Part shown: positions 22,312 to 28,647 of the stretch, one piece after another
How positions within the stretch are numbered: position 1 is the stretch's first letter
Layout of the letters: the number at the start of each line of letters is the position of its first letter
From: Deltaproteobacteria bacterium
GTDB lineage: Bacteria; UBA10199; SPLOWO2-01-44-7
DNA: 28,647 nt
Assembly (NCBI GenBank): GCA_016203765.1
Contig: JACQMB010000048.1
Coordinates: forward strand, 1-28,647
Reading direction: 5' to 3'
Notes under the pieces: generated by a model
Databases searched by the model: none
Told to the model about the DNA's origin: nothing
What the model saw: only the letters and a program-made list of their open reading frames with translations
Made by a program: the position numbers and the translations under genes

Positions 22312-22339
22312 TTTACCACAGGGTACCTGGTACTATATG
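22312..22339 (+). promoter_or_regulatory. Promoter-like sequence with palindrome before the MNT/HEPN pair
   Basis: TTTACC (22312-22317), 16-base spacer, TATATG (22334-22339), eight bases before the ATG at 22348. The spacer ends with the perfect palindrome GTACC-T-GGTAC (22323-22333), placed where a repressor operator could sit. Hexamers match only four of six, so this is tentative. Confidence 0.35.
22323..22333. repeat. REP-like palindrome with GTACC-T-GGTAC core
   Basis: An 11-base palindrome with five-base arms around a single T. It has the same 5-1-5 form as GTGCC-A-GGCAC at 5116-5126, differing by paired G/C to A/T changes in both arms, as expected for related structured repeats. It may equally be an operator of the following toxin-antitoxin genes. 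Confidence 0.55.
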
Positions 22340-22347
22340 TTAAAAGG

Positions 22348-22698
22348 ATGCAGATCCGCAAACTACAGGATAAGATTCTCAAAATCCTTTTTCAAAAACT
22401 CCATCGGGAGGATTGCATCATCTTTTTGTTCGGCACTCATGCCCAGGGAGAGGCCATTCACGCCTCGGACATCGACATCGGACTTCTATCTTGCGTACCC
22501 GTCCCACCCAAGAACTTCTTGGAGGCGCAGGAAGCACTCAATTCCTCCTTGCCAACCTTGAGAAAAATTGATTTGGTCGATTTTGGAGCCGTGAGTCCCA
22601 AGGTCAAAGGGGAGGCCCTAAGGGAAATTAAAATATGGCATATCGGAAAAAATTGTACCGAACTGTCCAAATCCTTGAAGCGACCACTGAAAAACTGA
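22348..22698 (+). CDS. Minimal nucleotidyltransferase (MNT, antitoxin-like)
   Basis: A 116-residue protein of the MNT/MntA group of DNA polymerase beta-like nucleotidyltransferases. The active-site motif is FLFGTHAQGEAIHASDIDIGLL: Gly29-Thr30 (Thr in place of the more usual Ser of GSxxxG), Asp41 and Asp43 as metal ligands, with a third acidic position in KIDLVDF (Asp75 or Asp78). In characterised HepT/MntA pairs the MNT protein silences the HEPN RNase by adding AMP units to a tyrosine. It starts at ATG 22348 and overlaps the HEPN gene by 64 bases. Confidence 0.88.
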   Translation: MQIRKLQDKILKILFQKLHREDCIIFLFGTHAQGEAIHASDIDIGLLSCVPVPPKNFLEAQEALNSSLPTLRKIDLVDFGAVSPKVKGEALREIKIWHIGKNCTELSKSLKRPLKN

Positions 22699-23060
22699 AG
22701 GAGGCCCTCTCCGCCGATTTTGAGAAGCGGTTCGAAAAAGAAATCCTGGTTGAGATTGCCACCAAGCGTTTTGAATACACCTTTGAAAGTCTTTGGAAGT
22801 TCTTGAAAGAACTTCTTCTGGAAGAGGGGATCGAAGCCAATTCGCCGTTGGGCTGTTTTCAGGAGTCCTTTAAACTCAAATGGATTGATCCACAACAGGA
22901 GGAGGTCTTCCCCCTGATGGTCAAAAAAAGAAACGAAATTGTCCATATCTATTCGGAAGAGGAGGCCTTCGAAATTTATCTCTTAATCAAAAACACCTTT
23001 GCCCAGGCCATCTTTGATCTTTTCGAAAAAGGAAAGAAAAGATTTTCTCAAAAAGGATAA
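22635..23060 (+). CDS. HEPN-domain protein (toxin-like, HI0074 type)
   Basis: A 141-residue all-helical HEPN protein of the HI0074/HepT type (annotated in older work as nucleotidyltransferase substrate-binding protein). The RNase signature R-x4-H-x-Y is complete: Arg99, His104 and Tyr106 in RNEIVHIY. In known HepT toxins Arg and His cut RNA and the Tyr is AMPylated by the partner MNT. The ATG at 22635 is preceded by AAGGGAAA about 10 bases upstream and lies inside the end of the MNT gene, indicating coupled translation. Its stop overlaps the convergent barrel-protein gene by 13 bases. Confidence 0.9.
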   Translation: MAYRKKLYRTVQILEATTEKLKEALSADFEKRFEKEILVEIATKRFEYTFESLWKFLKELLLEEGIEANSPLGCFQESFKLKWIDPQQEEVFPLMVKKRNEIVHIYSEEEAFEIYLLIKNTFAQAIFDLFEKGKKRFSQKG

Positions 23061-24313
23061 TTGAGCGTCGTATAGACGTTAATCCCTTCCGTACCAACCG
23101 CGAAATCAACCCGGCCGACCACGGCGGGGGGGACCAGGGCGCGAAAGCCCAAGCCGCCGACCGGTTGCAAGTTGTCAAGAGCGACCTGCCCCCACTGATT
23201 AAAAACCTGCCCCACCGCAAAAAAAGGATCGAGCGAAAGATCAAACTTGGCCTTCATGATGGTAAAACTTTTCACCAAAATTCTTTCTTCGACGTCGAAC
23301 AAAACGCGCCCGCGGCCGGTAAAACGGCGCTCCACAAAACTGCGCAGGTCGTTTTCACCGCCGAGCGAGGTCTGCATGTAAAAAGGAACAGTGTCGCCAA
23401 AGAGCTGATCGGCGGTCAGACGCAAGACGGTGGTAAAACGTTCCCCCAGCGTAAAAATTTCTTTTCCAATGAAACCATAGCCCGAATAGAAGGGATTGGA
23501 ATCAAAAGAGGGAGGAACGAACAACCCGAATGTTTCCACGTAATGGCCCTGTTTGGGGAACTGCCGGCTGTCGCGCGTGTCCCAAATCAGGGAGAGCCGG
23601 TTCGTCCACTGATTGGAGCTGACCACCTCGTTATTTCCGGCAAAAAAAGTGGCCGTGTTGTTTAAAGAAGTGATCGCGCGCGGGTTTAAATTCATCCTCA
23701 GCCATTTTTCTTCCAGTTGAACATCGAACTTCGGCAAAATTTCATAGGCAACCCGCCCCTTCCAAAACCAGAGATGAGAAACAAAATTGGATTCGTTGGA
23801 TTCCGGCGTACCCGGCCCAAATCCAAAAAAACGTTCAAAGGGGTCTTGCATATATTGAAGTTCCGCGTCCACATCCAGTCTCCCCTCCGCCCAAGTCTCA
23901 TTGATATAGCGGGTATAGTATTCACGGGCGAAATTCTGGGAGGCGGCGACAAAAATCTCAAAATATTCCTTGTCGGAGGGATACAAAAAGATCCCCCCCA
24001 ATCCCCCCGCCCCCGTCACCTTCGGATTATAGGTAAACGCCGCCACCGCGATCGTGATCAGATGGTCGTCGGGATCATACCAGAGAAAGGTCGGCATCAA
24101 TCCATAGGTCTCCCCCGCCCCGGGGTCGGTTTCAAAATAGGGAATGGGAAAGAACTGGAATTTGGAATCTTGGTAGGCACGCGGAAGCTCGAGAAGAGTG
24201 CGGTCCTCGGCCTGGACCAGGGACCCCTTCGACAAGCTCAGGGCGCGGCAGGGACCAGGGACCAGGGACCAAAAGAACAGGACCACGCACAAAATCAGCT
24301 TGAATTTAGGCAT
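23048..24313 (-). CDS. Omp85/BamA-type outer-membrane beta-barrel protein
   Basis: A 421-residue outer-membrane protein. A signal peptide (KFKLILCVVLFFWSLVPG) is followed by alternating aromatic beta strands and the typical terminal YTTLNYPF ending in Phe, the recognition signal for barrel assembly. The region QWTNRLSLIWDTRDSRQFPKQG and the late GRVLFDVEERI, VGGLGFRALVPPAVVGRVDFAVG pattern resemble the Omp85/surface-antigen (D15) barrel. No POTRA domains precede it, so it is more like a stand-alone barrel (patatin-associated or TamA-like) than BamA itself. ATG 24313 is preferred; an upstream TTG at 24358 only adds residues before the signal peptide. The sequence just after the signal core (about residues 18-36, VPGPCRALSLSKGSLVQ) is encoded by heptamer repeats and a REP-type repeat. 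Confidence 0.85.
   Translation of the reverse strand: MPKFKLILCVVLFFWSLVPGPCRALSLSKGSLVQAEDRTLLELPRAYQDSKFQFFPIPYFETDPGAGETYGLMPTFLWYDPDDHLITIAVAAFTYNPKVTGAGGLGGIFLYPSDKEYFEIFVAASQNFAREYYTRYINETWAEGRLDVDAELQYMQDPFERFFGFGPGTPESNESNFVSHLWFWKGRVAYEILPKFDVQLEEKWLRMNLNPRAITSLNNTATFFAGNNEVVSSNQWTNRLSLIWDTRDSRQFPKQGHYVETFGLFVPPSFDSNPFYSGYGFIGKEIFTLGERFTTVLRLTADQLFGDTVPFYMQTSLGGENDLRSFVERRFTGRGRVLFDVEERILVKSFTIMKAKFDLSLDPFFAVGQVFNQWGQVALDNLQPVGGLGFRALVPPAVVGRVDFAVGTEGINVYTTLNYPF
24215..24270. repeat. Heptamer repeats interrupted by a CCCTGAGCTTGTCGAAGGG-type repeat
   Basis: GACCAGG at 24215-24221 plus GACC at 24222-24225 is followed by CCCTTCGACAAGCTCAGGG (24225-24243), a short spacer, then GACCAGG twice (24253-24266) and GACC (24267-24270). 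The 19-base core is a partial palindrome widely seen as a dispersed repeat in environmental bacterial genomes; when read through in one frame it gives the telltale LSLSKG. The layout suggests the REP-type unit landed inside an existing heptamer array. All of it is translated in frame in the barrel-protein gene, next to the signal peptide. Confidence 0.8.
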
Positions 24314-24720
24314 TGCAACGGTAAGGCATGCCAAAAATCTTAGCCGCTGCCAACTCAAGAATAAAACAAGGGAAAAGAATTAAACGTGCTCGATCGGTTC
24401 AGCTTTGAATGATTTTCATGGGGCCGCTTTGGCCCAAATAACTCCGTTGAACAAGGTCATTCTTAATTATGATCTATCCCTTCAGGGATGGGCGCCATCA
24501 TTGCATTTGCCGACGAGACAGGCATTCTGATGGCCCCCTTGGTGCGGCGTATGGTGAAAAAAATGAATGACGAAGCTTTCTCCCTTTCTAATTTATTGAA
24601 ACTATTGAGGAAATGTGAGACACTGGATTGGGTTATGAACTCTAGGGGCCGACAATCATTTTTTTTTGGCATAAAGCAGTTGCCGTCAAGCATCCGGTTT
24701 TCCGCGGCAGAAGATAAATT
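24314..24720. other. Intergenic region with few genes; hairpin and transposase remnant
   Basis: About 400 bases between the divergent barrel gene and the large kinase gene. It holds a small hairpin GGGCC-GCTTT-GGCCC near 24420-24434 and a short frame at 24488-24724 described separately. No clear promoter pair for the kinase gene at 24721 was found; GATAAA directly before the ATG is the best -10-like hexamer but lacks a -35. Confidence 0.5.
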
Positions 24721-24724
24721 ATGA
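24488..24724 (+). pseudogene. Short frame with an IS630-type transposase remnant
   Basis: A 78-codon frame. Its first part (AFADETGILMAPLVRRM, about residues 6-22) resembles the catalytic DE(S/T)GF...PLVRRTW segment of IS630-family DDE transposases. The match stops abruptly, and the remaining 55 residues do not look like transposase. The helix-turn-helix upstream and the final Glu region downstream are absent, so it is at most a degraded fragment. Its stop codon overlaps the ATG of the kinase gene in an ATGA arrangement, so the frame might also serve as a short upstream coding sequence for that gene. The transposase reading is from motif memory only. Confidence 0.35.
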
Positions 24725-27700
24725 ACCTTCCCCCTTTTCCGTTTTGCATCGATCAAAAATATGAAGCAGTTCGGCTTTTGGGCAAAGGGGGTGTTGGTTT
24801 CGCCGTGCTCGCCAAGAAAAAAGAAGAGCCGGTCGCCGTCAAACTGCTCAATCTCACGCAGGTCAAGAATCCGCAAAAAGTCATCCAGAAATTCAAGAAG
24901 GAATTTCTGACCCTTAAAAAACTGAACCACCCGCACATCGGAAAAATTTACGACTTCGGCTTCGACCCCGATCTCAACTTTTATTATTTCGCGGGGGAAT
25001 ATATCCAGGGCCGGGAGATACGAAAAGCAACGGTCCAATCCCCGGTGGAAGAAATCGAGGCACTCTTCGTGCAAACCCTCCAGGCCTTGCATTATCTTCA
25101 CACCTTCGGCCGGGCCGGCCTCCGCCACAACGACATCAAAGCGGCCAATATCCTGGTCACGCAAGAAGCCAATCAGATTCCCGCCGTCAAGCTGATCGAC
25201 TTTGGCCTGAGCGGCCTGGCCCCCCTCGATCTGCGGGGAGGGACGGCTTCTTATATGTCGCCCGAACAAATTGTTTTGACCTTCCCCGAGTTTGCAAAAG
25301 GGAAAATCTATGCCAAGCCCGACGAAAGGGCCGACCTCTACGCCCTGGGGGTAGTCTGGTATTTTTGTTTGACGGGGCTCAATCCGTTTTTGGTTGGAGG
25401 GGATCCGGAGGCCAGTCTCAAACGGCATTTTGAATTTTTTCCCCAGCCCCCCTCTTCCCTGCGCAAAGAAAGTCCGGCTTACCTGGATAAAATTATCCTG
25501 AAGCTGATCAAAAAAAACCCCGATGAGCGCTACGCCACGGCCGCCGAGGTGATTCAAGACCTGCGTTACTTGAGCGGCAAACCCTATTCGGTCATCCCGC
25601 AGGCGGCCCGCCGTTATTTTTTGCCGGAGGGGGAATGGATCGGCCAAGAGCAAGTCTGGAAGCCGCTCAAGGCCAAATGGGAGGAGCGTTTGCAAGATCG
25701 GCCCCCCCCACCCGAATGTATCTGGATTATCGGCCGCCATGGACAGGGCAAGACAAAAATCCTCGAACGATTTAAAAACCATGTGCAGACCGGCGGGGGG
25801 CGTGTATTGCTTTTGAAACAAGATATCCCGCAAGCCTTGGAGGAATGGATTGCGGAACTCAATATCCTCTCAAAGAATTTCACCCAAAAAGTGGCGGTGG
25901 CCGTGGACGATTTTCATGCGAAGCACCCAGTCCATCCCTATCTGCAAGAGCTATGGAAACAGATTCGTTACACCCGCCATTGGGATTCCGCCTTGCCCAT
26001 CCCCTGGCTTTTTGTTTTCACCGGCAAGAAGGAACCGTTTGATGTTCCGGAAATGCCCGCCACGACCCTGAACTTGCGCAATTTCCAACCGGAAGAAATG
26101 AGGGCGTATGTCCGGAATCTTTTCCCCAATAAAAGCGCCGCCCTCCCTGAAAATTTCATTCAAAAGCTCCATCAGCATACGGACGGCAATCCCCTCTTTA
26201 TCACGCAGGTTTTAAAAGCCTTGGGGGAAAAGGGTTTTCTGTGGAGTGAAGACGGAGCCTGGCATCCCTCTTTGCTTGGAGACGCGGCCGCCGATTTTTC
26301 CAAACTGCCCGTACCGAAAGATTTGGGAAATGCCTTAAAACAAGATTGGGAGCTTTTGAGTCCCAAGGAAAAGGAGTTTCTGAAGTGGGCATCCTGTTTC
26401 CCCGGCGGGACGCCGCACGACGATAGATTCCCTCTGGAGAGGCTGATTTATCTGGCCATTTTAGTTTTGGATGACAAAGGGCGTTTGCGTTTCCAAAACT
26501 CCTTTTTCCAAAAACAGGTCTATGCGTATCTTTCCATATCCGAAAAGGAAAAATATCATGAGCAAATCGCCCGTGAGCTGAAAAAACAAAAGAAACCCTT
26601 GCATGAGATTGCTTATCATTTTGCGAGAACTTCGCGAAAAGAAAAGCGCGGGAAGGCCCTGAAAATCCTGGCCCGTTTTTATACGGATAGGGGATTGTTG
26701 GAAGAGGCGCTGGACGCGCGTGAGGGACAATTAAAAAATCTGGCCCAAGGCACGGTCAGCCAAAAATTAGAAGTGATTTTGCACATGTTGCATCTGTTGG
26801 GAGGCTTACGCTCCTTTGCCAAGGCCCGCCGCATGGCCGACACGTGGCTCAAAAAAAATCCGAAGCGGCCCGGTTACAACATTTGGCGGGCCAAACTCCT
26901 CCGGGCAAAAGGAACGATTTTCTCGCGAGAGCACAAAATGAACGAGGCCCGCAAATGTTTTGAGTCCGCCCTTGAGACTCTTGCCGCGACGAGGGGAAAT
27001 TTGAAAGAAAGACTTATTTTGGAAAATAATATCGCCAATACCTGGCTGGATGAAAGAAAAACGGACCGGGCCGTCGAAATCTATAAAAAGACCCGTGAAG
27101 AGGCGGCAAAACTGAAACCATCAGAGGCCAAAGAGGTTACGAATAACGAATTGGGCAATGCCTATCGTTTAAACCAGGAGGGTGAAAAGGCGATTCGTTG
27201 TTTGGAGGAGGATTTAAAATTTTATGAACAGATCGGAGATAAGGCAAAATTGATGCGTTGTTATTATCACTTGGGGGGCACCCATCGAATGCTCACCCGC
27301 CGGTTTTCCGAGGCGGTCAAATGCTATCAAATGTGCGCCGGCTTGGCGAGGGATATGAAGAACTATGACTCGCAGATGCGCGCCTTAAACGGGCTGGCAT
27401 CCACTTACCTCGACCGCGCCCACGGGAAAAGGGATGCGAATACCTATAATCAAGCATTGCGATATTATCAGGAAAGTTTGGCTCTTTGCCGCCATGTCAA
27501 CAAAGATTTAAGCAAACTGGATATTGAAACGGCCGCCATCTATTCCAACATTGGTATGTTGCAGCTAGAAACAGGGAATTTCGTGAAAGCCTATGATTCC
27601 TTCAATACCATCTTAACCGTTCTGGAGAGGAAACCGCAAAAAGGGAATAGCGAATGGAACCGCCTATGCGTAACCTACACCGCTTTGGCAGACTCTCTGA

Positions 27701-28014
27701 AAGCTCAAAAAAAATATGCGGAAATGGAGGCTATGGTCAAAAAGGCGTGGAGCATTTCAAGCGGCTCCAAATTGCTTTTGGAGCACCAGGTGGTTTCTCA
27801 GATTCTTTGGGGGGAATTGGCATTGGCCACCCGCAACCTCAACGAACTCAAAGAACATTTTAAAATCGCCGAGGCCCTTGTGACAAAATATCACATCAGA
27901 CCTACCCCTGTCGCCACAGAAAGACTGGACATTTTGAAAAGAATCGTGGCAAAACTTCAAAAAAATAACCGTCCCTCCGGAAGCCTGCGCGGATTTCATC
28001 AAAAAAGAAGTTGA
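24721..28014 (+). CDS. Ser/Thr kinase fused to AAA/NACHT-like ATPase and TPR array
   Basis: A 1097-residue cytoplasmic signalling protein; no membrane segment is seen. The kinase domain (about 14-285) has glycine loop GKGGVGFAVL, Lys41 (VAVK), catalytic Asp138 in LRHNDIKAANIL, Asp160 in DFG and YMSPEQ. The conserved Arg of HRD is Asn (HND), so activation-loop control may differ. A predicted ATPase module follows (about 305-640) with Walker A GRHGQGKT (338-345) and Walker B VAVAVDD (391-397), like the STAND/PknK-type ATPases. From about 640 to 1060 there are repeated helical pairs with TPR character (NARKCFESALETL, AIRCLEEDLKFYEQ, AVKCYQMCAGLARD, ALRYYQESLALCR). The layout is typical of myxobacterial kinase-STAND-TPR sensors, which integrate protein partners into a switch. 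The ATG at 24721 has no Shine-Dalgarno sequence and overlaps the preceding short frame (ATGA). Confidence 0.92.
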   Translation: MNLPPFPFCIDQKYEAVRLLGKGGVGFAVLAKKKEEPVAVKLLNLTQVKNPQKVIQKFKKEFLTLKKLNHPHIGKIYDFGFDPDLNFYYFAGEYIQGREIRKATVQSPVEEIEALFVQTLQALHYLHTFGRAGLRHNDIKAANILVTQEANQIPAVKLIDFGLSGLAPLDLRGGTASYMSPEQIVLTFPEFAKGKIYAKPDERADLYALGVVWYFCLTGLNPFLVGGDPEASLKRHFEFFPQPPSSLRKESPAYLDKIILKLIKKNPDERYATAAEVIQDLRYLSGKPYSVIPQAARRYFLPEGEWIGQEQVWKPLKAKWEERLQDRPPPPECIWIIGRHGQGKTKILERFKNHVQTGGGRVLLLKQDIPQALEEWIAELNILSKNFTQKVAVAVDDFHAKHPVHPYLQELWKQIRYTRHWDSALPIPWLFVFTGKKEPFDVPEMPATTLNLRNFQPEEMRAYVRNLFPNKSAALPENFIQKLHQHTDGNPLFITQVLKALGEKGFLWSEDGAWHPSLLGDAAADFSKLPVPKDLGNALKQDWELLSPKEKEFLKWASCFPGGTPHDDRFPLERLIYLAILVLDDKGRLRFQNSFFQKQVYAYLSISEKEKYHEQIARELKKQKKPLHEIAYHFARTSRKEKRGKALKILARFYTDRGLLEEALDAREGQLKNLAQGTVSQKLEVILHMLHLLGGLRSFAKARRMADTWLKKNPKRPGYNIWRAKLLRAKGTIFSREHKMNEARKCFESALETLAATRGNLKERLILENNIANTWLDERKTDRAVEIYKKTREEAAKLKPSEAKEVTNNELGNAYRLNQEGEKAIRCLEEDLKFYEQIGDKAKLMRCYYHLGGTHRMLTRRFSEAVKCYQMCAGLARDMKNYDSQMRALNGLASTYLDRAHGKRDANTYNQALRYYQESLALCRHVNKDLSKLDIETAAIYSNIGMLQLETGNFVKAYDSFNTILTVLERKPQKGNSEWNRLCVTYTALADSLKAQKKYAEMEAMVKKAWSISSGSKLLLEHQVVSQILWGELALATRNLNELKEHFKIAEALVTKYHIRPTPVATERLDILKRIVAKLQKNNRPSGSLRGFHQKRS

Positions 28015-28090
28015 AGACATTAGAAAATCGGCAAAATAAAGGACTGGCTTTAAACGGCATTTTCGTATATCTGCCGGCAACAGGGACAAG

Positions 28091-28647
28091 ATGAAGCGAA
28101 AGTTTTTCATCAGCTTTTTTCTCGCCGTTTTTGCCTTGGCCTCCCCTGCCCTGGCCTCTGATTTTCAAGACACAATTAACGTTCTGGAAGGCTCGCTCGA
28201 AGAGGCCGGGGAATACGGCAATTCGGAGATCAAGTATTACAGCGGGGACCTGGGCGTATTCTTGAGATTGCCGCAATATTCAGTGATGGGGGAGCCGGAG
28301 GTTTTATCGTTTACCTACCGTTCCAACACCGTGGACCCCTATGCCACGGTTTCGGTGGATCAGGAGTTTCTTCACTATCTGAATTATTTTGAGTTTGCCG
28401 CGGAGTTTGACGGCCGGAGGCGGGCTGAGGAATTTGAGGCCTTTACGGATGGTTTGGATAGGCAAAACGAACTCGGTTATCTATTCAAGGCCCTCTTTTC
28501 AGCCAAGAATCTCAAGACCGGCTTTTATCCCTCGTGGATAAAGTTTACCTATTACAAGAGCCTGGGGATCTGTCCCCCCTGCGCCAAGATACCCCTGATC
28601 GGGAGATTTTTTGAAGGGTACCAAACCGAGACACAGACGATTGAGCA
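28091..28647 (+). CDS. Secreted protein of unknown function (runs off the window)
   Basis: The frame opens at ATG 28091 and is still open at the window end, giving 185 codons. Residues 1-22 form a clear Sec signal peptide (KRKFFISFFLAVFALASPALA, cut after Ala22). The mature part is rich in Phe, Tyr, Glu and Gly, and has a CPPC motif (Cys161, Cys164), so a redox-active or metal-binding pair or a disulfide is possible. I do not recognise the family. A weak CAGGGA lies about five bases before the start. It begins 76 bases after the large kinase gene in the same direction and could be cotranscribed. Confidence 0.75.
   Translation, partial: MKRKFFISFFLAVFALASPALASDFQDTINVLEGSLEEAGEYGNSEIKYYSGDLGVFLRLPQYSVMGEPEVLSFTYRSNTVDPYATVSVDQEFLHYLNYFEFAAEFDGRRRAEEFEAFTDGLDRQNELGYLFKALFSAKNLKTGFYPSWIKFTYYKSLGICPPCAKIPLIGRFFEGYQTETQTIE

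Noticed and set aside
24314..24358. TTG start giving a longer barrel protein
   Set aside because: It adds 15 residues in front of a complete signal peptide; ATG 24313 is the natural start.
24420..24434. Intrinsic terminator
   Set aside because: The GGGCC/GGCCC stem is short and is not followed by a T-tract.
24463..25833. 456-codon minus-strand open frame
   Set aside because: It is antisense to the kinase domain, with a composition expected of a shadow frame and no recognisable domain.

Overview
The window reads as a gene-dense chromosomal segment of a Gram-negative, probably uncultivated, Deltaproteobacteria/Myxococcota-like organism. This placement is inferred. It rests on an MlaE-family permease and an Omp85-type barrel (two membranes), two eukaryote-like Ser/Thr kinases of the kind frequent in myxobacteria (one with a VHRDISPQN catalytic loop and PEGA repeats, one fused to an ATPase and a TPR array), and an FHA-sigma54 activator. 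No tRNA, rRNA, CRISPR array or intact insertion sequence was found.

Layout. 1-256 is a long foldback repeat that runs into the stop codon of an mlaE-like permease gene, which sits with a small envelope protein gene on the minus strand (248-1527). 1596-4157 is an 853-residue orphan with several XRE-like helix-turn-helix segments. It overlaps yggS, followed by yggT; the yggS/yggT gap is filled by a heptamer repeat. A hairpin-rich leader (5108-5332) precedes a three-gene signalling operon: tail-anchored protein, PEGA kinase, FHA-sigma54 activator (5333-9742). This converges with a minus-strand housekeeping operon yceD-rpmF-acpP (9743-10773). Divergent from it are a ketol-acid reductoisomerase-like gene lacking key catalytic residues and gltX (10779-13104). 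Then follow a 1104-residue orphan with a C-terminal PD-(D/E)XK-like signature (minus), an alpha/beta hydrolase (plus) and a Nit-type amidase (minus).

18083-23060 looks like an accessory block. A YgiT/DUF4258 toxin-antitoxin pair and an MNT/HEPN toxin-antitoxin pair flank a 1166-residue orphan. After it come an outer-membrane barrel gene whose signal-peptide region is packed with short repeats, a stretch with an apparent IS630-type transposase remnant, a 1097-residue kinase-ATPase-TPR protein, and the start of a secreted protein that runs off the window.

The most notable points are: (i) three very large orphan proteins, one with a nuclease-like C-terminus and one bracketed by two toxin-antitoxin pairs; (ii) a dispersed family of 7-bp tandem repeats of the form GAC(C/T)NNN at three loci, two of them inside essential or exported protein genes; (iii) a kinase/FHA-sigma54 cassette that could form a phospho-switch; (iv) a reductoisomerase-like protein that has probably lost the classical activity; (v) very tight packing, with convergent genes abutting or overlapping at their stop codons and several promoter-like hexamers lying directly upstream of start codons that lack a Shine-Dalgarno sequence. 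All functional statements come from reading translated motifs by eye; no database search was run.
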